Shown here one piece after another: positions 8,041 to 17,727 of a stretch of 64,000 bases of DNA. A program made the position numbers and the translations under genes. Numbering within the stretch: the stretch's first letter is position 1; the number at the start of each line of letters is the position of its first letter. The notes under the pieces were generated by a model. The model worked only from the letters and a program-made list of their open reading frames with translations, did no database searches and was not told the DNA's origin. The stretch is from contig NZ_SCNL01000011.1 of assembly GCF_005502745.1 (NCBI RefSeq), positions 85,725 through 149,724 of the forward strand, written 5' to 3'. This DNA is from Sphingomonas sp. 3P27F8. GTDB taxonomy: Bacteria > Pseudomonadota > Alphaproteobacteria > Sphingomonadales > Sphingomonadaceae.

Positions 8041-9489
8041 CTATTCGCCCTGCCCGCGCGGCGCAAGCGCGACGAGCTTGCCGGGGTTCATGATCCCGTA
8101 CGGGTCGATCGCGTGCTTGATCGCCCGCAACGCGGCCATGCGCGCGGGCGAGGACAGCCGCTCAAGCTCGGCAAGCTTCATTTGCCCGATGCCGTGCTCA
8201 GCCGAGATCGAGCCGCCCGCCGCCACGACCAGATCGCCGACGAAGCGCGTCACCACCGGCGCCTCTTCGGCAAACCAGCGCGCGGCATCGGCACCGGCCG
8301 GCGCGCGCACGTGGAAATGAACGTTGCCGTCACCCAGATGCCCGAAACCCGAGGCGTGGGTGCCGGGGAAGCGCGCCTCGCATGCCGCCGCCGCCTCGAT
8401 CATGAAGCGCGGCATCGCCTCCACCGGCACCGAGATATCGTGCTGCGCGGCAGGGCCGGTTGCGCGCTCCGCGTCGGAAATCGATTCGCGGATGCGCCAG
8501 AAGGCGTCGGCCTGCGCTTCGCTCGCCGCGATCGACGCATCGGCGATGACGCCATCGGCAAGCGCGGCCGCCAGCACGCGCTCAACGATCGCGGCGGGCG
8601 GCTCCGCCTGCGAATCGGCCGCCGTCACCTCGACCAGCGCGTGCCACGGATGCGCGCTTTCCAGCGGCGAGCGCGTGCCGGGGATATGGCGCAGCACCGC
8701 GCCAAGCGATTCACCGGGCAACAGTTCAAAGCTTTCCACATCGTTGCTCGCGCGCTGGAAACGACGCAGCAGCGCCAGCGCGGCGGCCGGGTCCGCCAGC
8801 CCCACCCAGGCGACCGCGCGCGCCGCGACCGCCGGCACCAGCCGCAGCGTCGCCGCGGTCACGACACCCAGCGTCCCCTCGCCCCCGATCAGCAACTGCG
8901 TGAGATCATAGCCGCGATTGTCCTTCTTGAGCGCGTCCAGCCCGTCATGGATCTGACCATCGGGGAGCACCACCTCGATCCCTGCGACCAGCCCGCGCAT
9001 CGTGCCGAAACGGAGCACCTGCGTGCCGCCCGCATTGGTCGAAACCAGTCCGCCGACCGTTGCCGACCCCTTCGCGCCGAGCGACAGCGGGAAACGCTGC
9101 CCGCGCTCCAGCGCCGCAGCGTGAAGATCGGACAGGATCACCCCCGCCTCCGCGACGACCAGCCCCGCGGCCGCATCGAGCCGGCGGAGCGCGTTCATCC
9201 GCCGCGTCGAGAGGATCGCCGCGCTGCCGTCTGCCGGCGGCGTCGCGCCCCCGACCATCGAGGTATTCCCTCCCTGCGGCACGAGGGGAACCCGCAGCGC
9301 GGCGGCAGCCGCGACGATCGTCGAGACCTCCAGCGTGCTGGCGGGCTGGAACATCACCGGCGCATGGCCATGCCAGCGCCCGCGCCAATCCGTCTCCAGC
9401 GGCGCGATGGCGGCAGCATCGGTGATGATCGCGCGGGCCGGGATTTGCCCCGCCAGCGTTTCGAGCAGAGCGGTCTGGGCTGGTGTCAT
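8041..9489 (-). CDS. FAD-linked D-2-hydroxyacid dehydrogenase (D2HGDH/GlcD-like)
   Basis: A 482-residue PCMH/VAO-family flavoprotein. The FAD-binding loop reads PLVPQGGNTSMVGG near residues 90-103, followed by KGSATVGGLVSTNAGG. The C-terminal metal and substrate segments are FGHLGDGNVHFHV and SAEHGIGQMK. This pattern is shared by D-2-hydroxyglutarate dehydrogenase and glycolate/D-lactate oxidase GlcD. Given single-subunit form and no glcEF genes nearby, D-2-hydroxyglutarate or D-lactate is the likeliest substrate. The gene is divergent from the downstream secreted hypothetical (68 bp apart), so a shared control region lies between. Confidence 0.85.
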   Translation of the reverse strand: MTPAQTALLETLAGQIPARAIITDAAAIAPLETDWRGRWHGHAPVMFQPASTLEVSTIVAAAAALRVPLVPQGGNTSMVGGATPPADGSAAILSTRRMNALRRLDAAAGLVVAEAGVILSDLHAAALERGQRFPLSLGAKGSATVGGLVSTNAGGTQVLRFGTMRGLVAGIEVVLPDGQIHDGLDALKKDNRGYDLTQLLIGGEGTLGVVTAATLRLVPAVAARAVAWVGLADPAAALALLRRFQRASNDVESFELLPGESLGAVLRHIPGTRSPLESAHPWHALVEVTAADSQAEPPAAIVERVLAAALADGVIADASIAASEAQADAFWRIRESISDAERATGPAAQHDISVPVEAMPRFMIEAAAACEARFPGTHASGFGHLGDGNVHFHVRAPAGADAARWFAEEAPVVTRFVGDLVVAAGGSISAEHGIGQMKLAELERLSSPARMAALRAIKHAIDPYGIMNPGKLVALAPRGQGE

Positions 9490-9556
9490 GTCGCATTTAT
9501 CGCACGCAATTCATGTATCGTTCAAATCCCATCGCTCACGTCCAGCCTGTTTGCCC

Positions 9557-10036
9557 ATGTCAAAGCGCGCCCTGCCCCTGCTCCCGATCCTCGCCGCGAT
9601 GCCGCTGCTCGTATCCGCGCGCGCGCCGGACGCGGATGACATGGCGGGAACGCAATGGGCGCAGGTCATCATCCGCGAACGGATGATCATCCGCATTCCG
9701 CGCGTGGATTCATCGCCCGAGCCCCCCCGTCCGCTATACCGTCCAGCGCCGCCGCCGCCCGCCAGATGGCGCGAGCAATCCGCGCCCAAATGTGTTCCGG
9801 CGGACTCGATTGTCGCTGCGAGGATGAACGAGGGCGACGTCGATCTCGAAACGATCGACGGGCGGAGACTGCGCGCCAAGCTCGACGACGCCTGCCCGAC
9901 GCTGAAGTTCTATACCGGCTTCTATCTGAAGCGGACGGGAGACGGAATGATCTGTGCGAAACGCGATGCCTTGCGCTCGCGATCGGGGGCGCGTTGCGAA
10001 ATCGCGTACTTCAGGGCGCTCGTGCCCCGTCGCTAG
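9557..10036 (+). CDS. Hypothetical exported protein
   Basis: A 159-residue protein of unknown function. The ATG at 9557 gives a clear signal peptide (MSKRALPLLPILAAMPLLVSARA), whereas the upstream extension of the frame is antisense to the dehydrogenase gene. After the signal a proline-rich stretch (about residues 53-75, PLYRPAPPPPARW) leads to a compact domain with four cysteines (KCVPAD, DACPTLKF, MICAKRD, ARCEIAYF) that could form two disulfides in the periplasm. The pattern is of a small secreted sphingomonad protein; no function is assigned. Confidence 0.7.
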   Translation: MSKRALPLLPILAAMPLLVSARAPDADDMAGTQWAQVIIRERMIIRIPRVDSSPEPPRPLYRPAPPPPARWREQSAPKCVPADSIVAARMNEGDVDLETIDGRRLRAKLDDACPTLKFYTGFYLKRTGDGMICAKRDALRSRSGARCEIAYFRALVPRR

Positions 10037-10149
10037 CCCGGCGCATTGCCCGCTGCGTTGCACAAAAACTTGACTTTTCCGGCGCAATCGCGTTCCGCCA
10101 GCATCAGGGTGACCCATGGGTGCACCCATTGCTCTTTCTCGGAATTGCC

Positions 10150-11547
10150 ATGAGCTTCGCCGATCTCGGCCTGTCAGATGAACTGCTCCGCGCCGTAGCC
10201 GATACCGGCTACAACGAACCGACTCCGATCCAGGCGTCGGCGATACCGTCCGTACTGATGATGCGCGATATCATCGGCATCGCGCAGACGGGAACGGGCA
10301 AGACAGCCTCGTTCGTGCTTCCGATGATCGACATCCTCGCCCAGGGACGGAGCCGCGCGCGGATGCCGCGCAGCCTGATCCTGGAACCAACGCGCGAACT
10401 TGCCGCGCAGGTCGCGGAGAATTTCGAGACCTACGGCAAATATCACAAGCTCTCGATGGCGCTTCTGATCGGCGGCGTGCAGATGGGCGATCAGGTGAAG
10501 GCGCTGGAAAAAGGCGTCGACGTGCTGATCGCAACGCCGGGCCGCCTGATGGACCTGTTCGAGCGCGGCAAAATCCTGCTCACCGGGTGCAGCATGCTCG
10601 TCATCGACGAGGCGGACCGGATGCTCGACATGGGCTTCATTCCCGATATCGAGACGATCTGCACAAAGCTTCCCGCCACGCGCCAGACGCTGCTCTTTTC
10701 CGCGACGATGCCGCCACCGATCAAGAAGCTGGCGGATCGCTTCCTGACCAACCCGAAAACGATCGAGGTCGCGCGGCCCGCATCGACCAACATCAACATC
10801 GCCCAATGGGTGGTGCCGGTGAAAGGCTCCGCCTTCGACAAGCGGGATACGCTGCGCCGCCTGCTGCGGACCGAGGAAGTGCGCACCGCGATCATCTTCT
10901 GCAACCGCAAGACGACCGTGCGGGAGCTCAACAAGAGCCTTCAGAAGCACGGCTTCGCCTCCAGCGAGATCCACGGTGACATGGAGCAGTCGGCGCGGAT
11001 CGCGGAGCTGGAGCGTTTCAAGCTGGGCGACGTGAACATCCTCGTCGCCTCCGACGTCGCCGCGCGCGGGCTGGATATCAAGGGCGTGAGCCACGTCTTC
11101 AATTTCGATGCGCCGTGGCACCCCGACGATTACGTCCATCGCATCGGGCGCACCGGCCGGGCGGGCGCAACAGGCATCGCCTACACCTTCGTCGGCGCGG
11201 ACGATGCCGAGAATATCGAGAATATCGAAAAGCTCACCGGTCAGAAGATCCCCCGCGTCGCCGCCCCTGCAAAAGATGCGGAAGAGCAGCATATCGCCAC
11301 TGCCGACGACAAGCCGCGCGCACGCCGCCGCAATCGCGGCCAGCGCGCCGGCGAGCAGACGGCGCAGCGCACGGCCGGCAGCGTGGGAGCGCGCGCGCAG
11401 GAGGCAGAAGCCCCGCGCAGCGACAGCCGCGACGCCGAACATGCGTCACAACCGCCGCGTCGTCGGCACGAGCAGCGCGATCATGCGACTGACGAGGGAT
11501 GGAACGGGCCGGTTCCCAGCTTCCTCAGCATATCGATAACCAGCTGA
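10150..11547 (+). CDS. DEAD-box ATP-dependent RNA helicase, RhlE-like
   Basis: A 465-residue SF2 RNA helicase. Motif I is AQTGTGKT (45-52), followed by PTRELA, TPGRLMD, DEAD (153-156), SAT, and the C-terminal motifs ASDVAARGLDI and HRIGRTGRAG (from residue 330). After about residue 370 comes a low-complexity arginine-rich tail (RARRRNRGQRAG), common in RhlE-type helicases that remodel rRNA or mRNA. The start is set at the ATG just before SFADLGLS, where homology to the Q motif begins; the frame is open further upstream but has no family similarity there. Confidence 0.92.
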   Translation: MSFADLGLSDELLRAVADTGYNEPTPIQASAIPSVLMMRDIIGIAQTGTGKTASFVLPMIDILAQGRSRARMPRSLILEPTRELAAQVAENFETYGKYHKLSMALLIGGVQMGDQVKALEKGVDVLIATPGRLMDLFERGKILLTGCSMLVIDEADRMLDMGFIPDIETICTKLPATRQTLLFSATMPPPIKKLADRFLTNPKTIEVARPASTNINIAQWVVPVKGSAFDKRDTLRRLLRTEEVRTAIIFCNRKTTVRELNKSLQKHGFASSEIHGDMEQSARIAELERFKLGDVNILVASDVAARGLDIKGVSHVFNFDAPWHPDDYVHRIGRTGRAGATGIAYTFVGADDAENIENIEKLTGQKIPRVAAPAKDAEEQHIATADDKPRARRRNRGQRAGEQTAQRTAGSVGARAQEAEAPRSDSRDAEHASQPPRRRHEQRDHATDEGWNGPVPSFLSISITS

Positions 11548-11568
11548 TCGGGGTCGCGCCGGGCAACC

Positions 11569-11793
11569 ATGCCAATCGAGGCGCATGACGTGACGACCGG
11601 CGCGCCGCAATCGCCGTGCACGCTGGTGTGCACGATGGACCGGAAAACCGGGCAGTGCCTCGGCTGCTTCCGCACGATCGACGAGATCGCGCGCTGGTCC
11701 ACGATGGGTGACGCGGAAAAGCGCGCGGTTCTGGCGCTTGTAGCGCAACGTGGGGCGGCTGCCGCACTAGCATCCGGCGGAACCTCGCCCTAA
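11569..11793 (+). CDS. DUF1289 small cysteine-motif protein
   Basis: A 74-residue protein with the DUF1289 signature SPCTLVCTMDRKTGQCLGCF followed by RTIDEIARW. Four cysteines arranged CxxxC...CxxC suggest metal or Fe-S binding. The function of the family is unknown. It lies 21 bp after the helicase and 10 bp before pmbA, in the same direction, so it is probably part of one transcript. Confidence 0.85.
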   Translation: MPIEAHDVTTGAPQSPCTLVCTMDRKTGQCLGCFRTIDEIARWSTMGDAEKRAVLALVAQRGAAAALASGGTSP

Positions 11794-11803
11794 GTCATCG
11801 GCG

Positions 11804-13150
11804 ATGCTTACTTCAGACCAGGCGCGCGATCGCGCACAGGATATCGTGGCCCGGGCGATGCGCGCCGGCGCCGATGCAGCCGATGCGGTGTTCGCCGCCG
11901 ACGCCTCCAGCGATGTTTCGGTTCGTCTCGGCGAACTGGAGGACGTCGGCCGTTCGGAAAGCGAGGATCTGGGATTGCGGGTGTTCGTCGGGCAACGCTC
12001 GGCGAGCGTTTCCACCTCCGATCTTTCCTCCGCGGCAATGGACGCGCTGGTCGAACGCGCGGTGGCGATGGCGCGTGAGGCGCCGGAGGATCGCTGGTCC
12101 GGCCTCGCCCCGGAAGCGCGGCTGATGCGCGGCACGCCGCCCGCGCTCGATCTGGAGGACAAGAGCGAGGTTTCGCCAGCGGAGCTGCGCGAGATCGCCG
12201 CCGCCGCCGAAGACGCCGCCCGCGCCGTTCCCGGTGTCACCAACAGCGAGGGCGGCGGGGCCAGCGCCTCGCGGAGCGTGATCGCGCTTGCCACCAGCCA
12301 CGGATTTTCGGGCGGATACGGCACGACCGGCTTCAGCACCTCCGCCAGCGTGATCGCGGGCGAAGGCGGCGGAATGCAGCGCGATTACGCCTTCCACTCC
12401 ACGCGCCATCGCAATCGGCTGGATTCGCCGGAAACGATCGGCCGCGAAGCGGGCGAACGCGCCGTCGCGCGGCTCGATCCCGGCAAGGTGGAAAGCGGCG
12501 CCATGCCGGTGGTGTTCGCTCCGCGCGTGGGGATGAGCCTGCTCGGCCATCTGACCGGCGCGATATCGGGCCAGTCGATCGCCCGGCGGACGAGCTTCCT
12601 GCTCGACGCGCTGGGCACCAAAGTGTTCGCCGATGGAATCCGCATCTGCGACGATCCGCATCGTCCGCACGGTTTGCGCTCGCGCCCCTTCGACGGAGAA
12701 GGTCTGCCGGTATCGCCGGTGGCGCTGGTCGAGGACGGGGTGCTGGAAACGTGGCTGCTCGAAACCGCTTCCGCCCGTCAGCTCGGGCTGGAGCCGACCG
12801 GGCATGCCGCCCGCGGTGTCAGCGGCGCCCCGGGCGTTTCGACCAGCAACCTCTATATGGAAAACGGCCACATCCCGGTCGAAACCCTGATCGGCGATAT
12901 CGCGCGCGGCGTGTACGTCATCGAACTGATCGGCCAGGGCGTGAACGGCGTAACCGGCGATTACAGCCGTGGCGCGGCGGGTTTCCTGATCGAGGATGGC
13001 GCGATCACGCGGCCGGTGGCCGAATTCACGGTGGCGGGCAACCTGCGGGAGATGTTCCGCCAGCTGACCCCGGCCAACGACCTGGAATTTCGTTACGGCA
13101 CGAACGCGCCAACACTACGCATTGACGGGATGACCGTCGCCGGTGGCTGA
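11804..13150 (+). CDS. pmbA: TldE/PmbA-family protease subunit
   Basis: A 448-residue TldE/PmbA protein. The N-terminal part contains ESEDLGLRVFVGQRSASVSTSDLS, a conserved TldD/E sequence, and the C-terminal part has GVSGAPGVSTSNLYMENG and the glycine-rich GVYVIELIGQGVNGVTGDYSRGA. TldE pairs with the zinc protease TldD to degrade small unstructured peptides, mature microcin B17 and process CcdA; TldE itself lacks the HExxxH zinc site, and none is seen here. tldD is not in the window. The start codon of the next gene overlaps its 3' end by 8 bp. Confidence 0.9.
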   Translation: MLTSDQARDRAQDIVARAMRAGADAADAVFAADASSDVSVRLGELEDVGRSESEDLGLRVFVGQRSASVSTSDLSSAAMDALVERAVAMAREAPEDRWSGLAPEARLMRGTPPALDLEDKSEVSPAELREIAAAAEDAARAVPGVTNSEGGGASASRSVIALATSHGFSGGYGTTGFSTSASVIAGEGGGMQRDYAFHSTRHRNRLDSPETIGREAGERAVARLDPGKVESGAMPVVFAPRVGMSLLGHLTGAISGQSIARRTSFLLDALGTKVFADGIRICDDPHRPHGLRSRPFDGEGLPVSPVALVEDGVLETWLLETASARQLGLEPTGHAARGVSGAPGVSTSNLYMENGHIPVETLIGDIARGVYVIELIGQGVNGVTGDYSRGAAGFLIEDGAITRPVAEFTVAGNLREMFRQLTPANDLEFRYGTNAPTLRIDGMTVAGG

Positions 13151-13931
13151 CCCGCGCCTTGCCGACGCGGTCGCGGGCATCGCCCGGGAGGCCGGCGCGA
13201 TGGCGCTTGCCCGTTGGCGCACCGATTTCGCGCGGTGGGAGAAAGTGCCGGGCAGCCCGGTATGCGAGGTGGATCTCGATATCGACGCCATGCTCCGCGC
13301 CCGCCTGATGGCATTGCTGCCCGATGCGGGGTGGCTGTCGGAAGAAACCGCCGACAATCCCGAACGGCTCTCGCGCAGCCGCGTATGGGTGGTCGATCCG
13401 ATCGACGGCACCCGAGACTATATCCGCGGAAGGCCCGGCTGGGCCGTGTCGATCGCGCTGGTGGAGATGGGGGAAGCGACGCTTGCCGTGCTCGATGCGC
13501 CGGCGCGGGGCGAAGTGTGGCGCGCAGCCACCGGAGCGGGCGCCACGCTGAACGGCGCGGGCGTTCGCGCCGGAAATCGCATGATCTTCCCCGGCGCGCG
13601 CGTTCCCACCGATGTGCTGCCCAACGTAGACAGCGATCTGGTGACGGTGGAAAAACCCAATTCGATCGCGCTGCGCATGGCAATGGTTGCGGATGATCGC
13701 GCGGATCTGGTGGTGACGCTGCGCTGGGGCAACGAATGGGATATCGCCGCAGCCGCGCTGATCGCGTCGGAGGCCGGGGCCACCACCAGTGACGCATTCG
13801 GCGCGCCGCTCACCTTCAACAAGCCCGATCCGCGCGCCTTCGGCATGGTGGTTTCAACCCCGGGCATACACGCCGCCGCCGTGGCGCGGCTGGGCGATCG
13901 CGCCCGGGCGATCGCGGCGGAGGGGCACTGA
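13143..13931 (+). CDS. Inositol monophosphatase-family phosphatase (CysQ-like)
   Basis: A 262-residue Mg2+-dependent, Li+-sensitive-type phosphatase. Metal-binding motifs are all present: LSEETADN (about 66-73), WVVDPIDGTRDYIRG (from about residue 82) and WGNEWDIAAAALIASEAGA in the C-terminal half. Members of this group hydrolyse 3'-phosphoadenosine 5'-phosphate (CysQ), inositol phosphates or histidinol phosphate. It starts with GTG inside the 3' end of pmbA (8-bp overlap), implying translational coupling. CysQ is the most common product beside pmbA in this group, but the sequence alone does not settle the substrate. Confidence 0.85.
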   Translation: MADPRLADAVAGIAREAGAMALARWRTDFARWEKVPGSPVCEVDLDIDAMLRARLMALLPDAGWLSEETADNPERLSRSRVWVVDPIDGTRDYIRGRPGWAVSIALVEMGEATLAVLDAPARGEVWRAATGAGATLNGAGVRAGNRMIFPGARVPTDVLPNVDSDLVTVEKPNSIALRMAMVADDRADLVVTLRWGNEWDIAAAALIASEAGATTSDAFGAPLTFNKPDPRAFGMVVSTPGIHAAAVARLGDRARAIAAEGH

Positions 13932-13945
13932 CCCCCCTCCCCGCT

Positions 13946-14692
13946 TCACTTCTGGCAGGCGACCACCGTGGCGATCACACCCAGCGTTTCTTTCGGATCG
14001 CGCACGCGCACCGTATCCAGCCCGAGTTCCTTCGCCGGATAGTCGTTGCCGCCCGGGAAGATCGCATCGCCGACGAACATCATCGCATCCAGCGGGATGC
14101 CGCTCTCGTCGCGCAGTTTCTTGAGGCCATAAGCCTTGTCCACGCCCTCGCGCGTGATGTCGATCGAGGTGGCGCCGCCCATGTTGATCGCCAGCCCTGG
14201 CAGGCGCTGGCGCAGATCAGCCTGGATCACCTTGCGCTTGGCGAAATCGGGATCCCATTTCTCCTTCGCCTCGAGCGGCGCCTGCTGGCCTAGCGCGGAA
14301 AAGGTGATCTGGCTGCCACGATCCTCGATCCGCTCGCCCCACGTCTGCTCCGGCACGAAGCCGGTCGCTTCCAGGCTGGCGGTGAACGCATCGACAATCT
14401 TCTTCTTCTCCTCATCGGAGAAAAGCTCGGCATAGACGACGCCCCACTGGCCGTCGCGAAACGTGTAGAGCTTTGTGCCGGTGGTCGGCATCAACCACAG
14501 CCTGGCACGGTCGGCATGCGCGGGCAGGCGCGAGGCGACCTGCTTGTCGAACTGCGGCCAATCCCCGCCGGAAATCACCGCGACGTTCGCCACGCCGAGC
14601 AGCTCCGCCAGCGCCTCCGCCATATCCGGCTGGATCGCCTGTTTGCTTTCTGCGAGCGTGCCATCAAGATCGAACGCCACGAGTTGCTTCAC
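13946..14692 (-). CDS. HAD-IIB phosphatase, phosphomannomutase-like
   Basis: A 248-residue HAD-superfamily enzyme with the nucleophile motif DLDGTLAESK (D8/D10), SGGDW as motif II, and FVGDAIFPGGNDYPA as motif IV. The cap is of the IIB type and the INMGGATSIDITREGVDKA segment resembles eukaryotic-type phosphomannomutases and sucrose-phosphatase relatives. It is the last gene of the minus-strand sugar-phosphate block and overlaps the preceding HAD gene by 4 bp. A role on a hexose phosphate is likely from context, but whether it is a mutase or a phosphatase cannot be decided. Confidence 0.8.
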   Translation of the reverse strand: MKQLVAFDLDGTLAESKQAIQPDMAEALAELLGVANVAVISGGDWPQFDKQVASRLPAHADRARLWLMPTTGTKLYTFRDGQWGVVYAELFSDEEKKKIVDAFTASLEATGFVPEQTWGERIEDRGSQITFSALGQQAPLEAKEKWDPDFAKRKVIQADLRQRLPGLAINMGGATSIDITREGVDKAYGLKKLRDESGIPLDAMMFVGDAIFPGGNDYPAKELGLDTVRVRDPKETLGVIATVVACQK

Positions 14693-15486
14693 ATCATTCT
14701 CCCAAGGATGAATTTGTCGATCGCATGCGCGACGCCATCGGCGTCGTTCGCGGTTGTCACATCGTCCGCCTGCGCCTTCACCGCATCGGTGGCATTGCCC
14801 ATCGCGATCGAGCGGCCAGCGCGCGCGAACATCGCGAGGTCGTTGGCCTGATCGCCGATCGCCACCGTGTGGGAAAGCGACACCCCGATCGCCTGCGTCA
14901 GCGCGGTGATGCCGTTGCCCTTGTTGCCGGCCCCGGCGGTGATATCGAGATAATAGGTCTGCGACTGGACGATCGTGGCGGCGGCGGCCAACGGCTCCAC
15001 CTTGTTGGCCAGATCCTTCAGCAGCGCCGCGTCGTCACTGACGAAGGTGATCTTGTCCGCGCGGTCGAGCAAGTCGCTGAAGTCTGCACGAACAATCGGC
15101 TGCTGGTTCGACGCCAGCCGCTCGTGCTCGACGTGAAGGCCCTGATCGGTGGAAGCATACCAACGGTTGTCCGCGAACACCCAGCGATCGACAGCGGCTT
15201 CGGCGGCAGCAGCGAAAGCACCGCGCGCGACCTCGATCGGCACCATATGATGTTCGCTGATCGTGCCATCGCGCCGGAAAACGATTCCGCCGTTGAAAGC
15301 ACCCATCGGGACGTCAAGTTCCAGTCGCTCGGCGATCGGCATCATGCCGGACATCGGGCGCGCGCTGATGATCGTGAATTCCACCCCCGCCGCACGCAGG
15401 CGCTTCACCGCCGCAGCCGTGGCGTCGGTCAACTTCTTCTGCTTGTCGACCAGGGTTCCATCGACATCGCAGACCACCAGCATCAT
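14689..15486 (-). CDS. Cof-type HAD-IIB hydrolase
   Basis: A 265-residue phosphatase of the Cof subfamily. Motif I is [11 protein letters not shown], motif II IISARP, the conserved lysine region is [14 protein letters not shown] and motif IV is [12 protein letters not shown]. Cof enzymes dephosphorylate sugar phosphates, flavin mononucleotide or pyridoxal phosphate. The start is the ATGATG that contains the gnd stop codon (4-bp overlap), and its own stop overlaps the next HAD gene by 4 bp, so gnd and both HAD genes are translationally coupled. The larger upstream open frame belongs to the antisense of gnd. Confidence 0.85.
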   Translation of the reverse strand: MMLVVCDVDGTLVDKQKKLTDATAAAVKRLRAAGVEFTIISARPMSGMMPIAERLELDVPMGAFNGGIVFRRDGTISEHHMVPIEVARGAFAAAAEAAVDRWVFADNRWYASTDQGLHVEHERLASNQQPIVRADFSDLLDRADKITFVSDDAALLKDLANKVEPLAAAATIVQSQTYYLDITAGAGNKGNGITALTQAIGVSLSHTVAIGDQANDLAMFARAGRSIAMGNATDAVKAQADDVTTANDADGVAHAIDKFILGRMM

Positions 15487-16469
15487 TGCGGAATCTCGAC
15501 GTGGCCGCCGAAGCCGTAGCGCATCGCGGAAAGCAGCTTGTCGCCATACATCGCGTCGATCCGGCTGCGATAGCGCGCAAACAGCGCCGTCGTCAGCACC
15601 GCGACCGGGGTGGATTGCTCCATCGCCGCATCGATCGTCCACCGTCCCTCGCCGGAATCCGCGACATGCCCGGAGAATTGCGAGAGCTTGGGGTCTTTCG
15701 CCAGCGCCGCAGCGGTGAGATCGAGAAGCCAAGACGACACGACCGAACCACGCCGCCACACCTCGGCGATGTCCGCCATGTTGAAATCGAACTTCTCGTC
15801 GTCGGGCAGCTTCGGCGCGTTCCGGCCGTAGAGCACGTCGAAGCCCTCGGCATAAGCCTGCATCAGGCCATATTCGATGCCGTTGTGGACCATCTTCACG
15901 AAATGGCCCGCGCCAACCGGGCCGGCGTGAATATAACCCTTTTCGGCGCGGGGATCCTCATCCGGATGAGCCTCGCGATCAGGTGTACGCGGAACTGTGC
16001 CGAGTCCCGGCGCGAGCGTATCGAAAATCGGATCAAGCGTATCGACGGCATCCTTGTCGCCGCCGATCATCATGCAGAAGCCGCGCTCCAGCCCCCAGAC
16101 CCCGCCGGAGGTGCCGACATCGACATAGTGCACGCCCTTGTCGGACAGCGACTTGGCACGGCGGATATCATCCTTCCAGAATGTGTTGCCGCCGTCGATG
16201 ATGATCGTGCCCGACGCCGCCTTCGCGCCGATCGCGGCGATGGTCTGCTCGGTCGGATCGCCGGCCGGCAGCATAACCCACCAGATCGCCGGATCGGCAA
16301 GCTTGCCGCTCATGTCATCGAGCGACTCAGCCGCGATCGCGCCCTCGCCGGCCAGCTCCTTGACCGCATCGGCGCTGCGATCCCACACGACGCATTCGTG
16401 CCCGCCGCGCATCAGTCGCCGCGCGATGTTGCCGCCCATCCGGCCGAGGCCGACGATGCCGATTTTCAT
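15483..16469 (-). CDS. gnd: 6-phosphogluconate dehydrogenase (decarboxylating), short form
   Basis: A 328-residue oxidative pentose-phosphate enzyme. The Rossmann start is [19 protein letters not shown], followed by [25 protein letters not shown] and the catalytic-lysine region [19 protein letters not shown]. It converts 6-phosphogluconate to ribulose 5-phosphate and CO2. At about 330 residues it is the short, single C-domain form, which is usually NAD-preferring, rather than the 470-residue NADP form. It stands between tal and the two HAD phosphatases in one minus-strand run with tkt and rpiA. Confidence 0.92.
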   Translation of the reverse strand: MKIGIVGLGRMGGNIARRLMRGGHECVVWDRSADAVKELAGEGAIAAESLDDMSGKLADPAIWWVMLPAGDPTEQTIAAIGAKAASGTIIIDGGNTFWKDDIRRAKSLSDKGVHYVDVGTSGGVWGLERGFCMMIGGDKDAVDTLDPIFDTLAPGLGTVPRTPDREAHPDEDPRAEKGYIHAGPVGAGHFVKMVHNGIEYGLMQAYAEGFDVLYGRNAPKLPDDEKFDFNMADIAEVWRRGSVVSSWLLDLTAAALAKDPKLSQFSGHVADSGEGRWTIDAAMEQSTPVAVLTTALFARYRSRIDAMYGDKLLSAMRYGFGGHVEIPQ

Positions 16470-16541
16470 AGGTGATCCTTCTTCCCACTCCGCCCCGGCT
16501 CAATCGCCGGGCGCGGATATCGTTCCGACAGGAAAACCCCT

Positions 16542-17651
16542 TCAGGCGGCGGCTGGATGCTTTGCCGCGATCGCGCCGAGGAGATCGTCGAACGAGTGGA
16601 CGAAGGCATGAACGCCCTCCTCCACCAGCGTCGAGGTCACTCCGGCAAGATCAAGCCCGAGCCGCTCCGCATCAGCGAGCACCTTGCGCGCGCCATCCAC
16701 GTCCTGCGTCAGCGTCTCGGCAACGTTGCCGTGATCGCGGAAGGCGTCGAGCGTCTTCGGCGGCACGGTGTTTACCGTATCTGCGCCGATCAGCGTATCG
16801 ATATAGAGCGTATCGGGGTAATCCGGGTTCTTGGTGCCAGTTGATGCCCACAGCAGCCGCTGCGGCATCGCGCCCTTGGCGGCCAGCTTCTGCCAGCGGT
16901 CCGACGCGATGAACTCCCGATACCATGCATAGGCCGCCTTGGCATTGGCAATGGCAACCTTGCCCTTCAGCGCCTTGGCCTCATCGGCGCCGACCCCGGC
17001 ATCGATCTTGTCATCGATTCTGCTGTCGATCCGGCTCACGAAGAAGCTCGCGACGCTCGCGATGCGGTCAATCGGATGGCCGTTCGCGACGCGCAGCTCC
17101 AGCCCCTCGACGAACGCGAGCGCGACCGACTTGTACGCTTCGATCGAAAACAGCAGTGTGACGTTGACGTTGATTCCCGCCGAAATCGTCGCTGCGATCG
17201 CGGGCACTCCTTCCGGCGTTCCGGGAATCTTTATCATCAGGTTCGGCCGATCGACGGCTTTCCACAGCCGCGCCGCCTCCGCGATCGTGCCATCGGTGTC
17301 CTCCGCCAGCTTGGGCGACACTTCAAGGCTGACGTAGCCATCCTTGGCGTTGAGACGATCGTAGACCGGGCGCAGCGTATCGGCTGCGTTCCGGATATCC
17401 TCGATCGCGAGGTGCTCGTAACGCGCCATCGCGGAGGCGTCCGGGTTTGCCTCGTCGAAAGCCGCGAGGCTGGCGTCATATGCGGTGCCGTGACCCATCG
17501 CCTTCTCGAAGATCGACGGATTGGAGGTGACGCCGGTGATGCCGTCCTCCGCAACCAGCTTCTTCAGCCCGCCCTCGTCGAGGAACTTGCGATCGACGAA
17601 GTCCAGCCACACCGCCTGACCATGGCTCTCAAGCTCGTTAAGGCGTCCCAT
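16542..17651 (-). CDS. tal: Transaldolase
   Basis: A 369-residue transaldolase of the long TalA/Tal-PGI type. Signature regions are GITGVTSNPSIFEKA near the N-terminus and the Schiff-base lysine in NLMIKIPGTPEG. RLLWASTGTKNPDYPDTLY is present towards the C-terminus. It transfers dihydroxyacetone units between sedoheptulose 7-phosphate and glyceraldehyde 3-phosphate. The ATG at 17651 is preferred because GGAG lies 9 bases upstream; an in-frame ATG five codons earlier has no ribosome binding site. It lies between gnd and tkt on the same strand. Confidence 0.93.
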   Translation of the reverse strand: MGRLNELESHGQAVWLDFVDRKFLDEGGLKKLVAEDGITGVTSNPSIFEKAMGHGTAYDASLAAFDEANPDASAMARYEHLAIEDIRNAADTLRPVYDRLNAKDGYVSLEVSPKLAEDTDGTIAEAARLWKAVDRPNLMIKIPGTPEGVPAIAATISAGINVNVTLLFSIEAYKSVALAFVEGLELRVANGHPIDRIASVASFFVSRIDSRIDDKIDAGVGADEAKALKGKVAIANAKAAYAWYREFIASDRWQKLAAKGAMPQRLLWASTGTKNPDYPDTLYIDTLIGADTVNTVPPKTLDAFRDHGNVAETLTQDVDGARKVLADAERLGLDLAGVTSTLVEEGVHAFVHSFDDLLGAIAAKHPAAA

Positions 17652-17727
17652 CGCTTCACACTCCATCCGCAAATATACGACCGATATCTGTTTCCGCCCG
17701 CTACGGCACAAGGCCGCGGCGGTACGA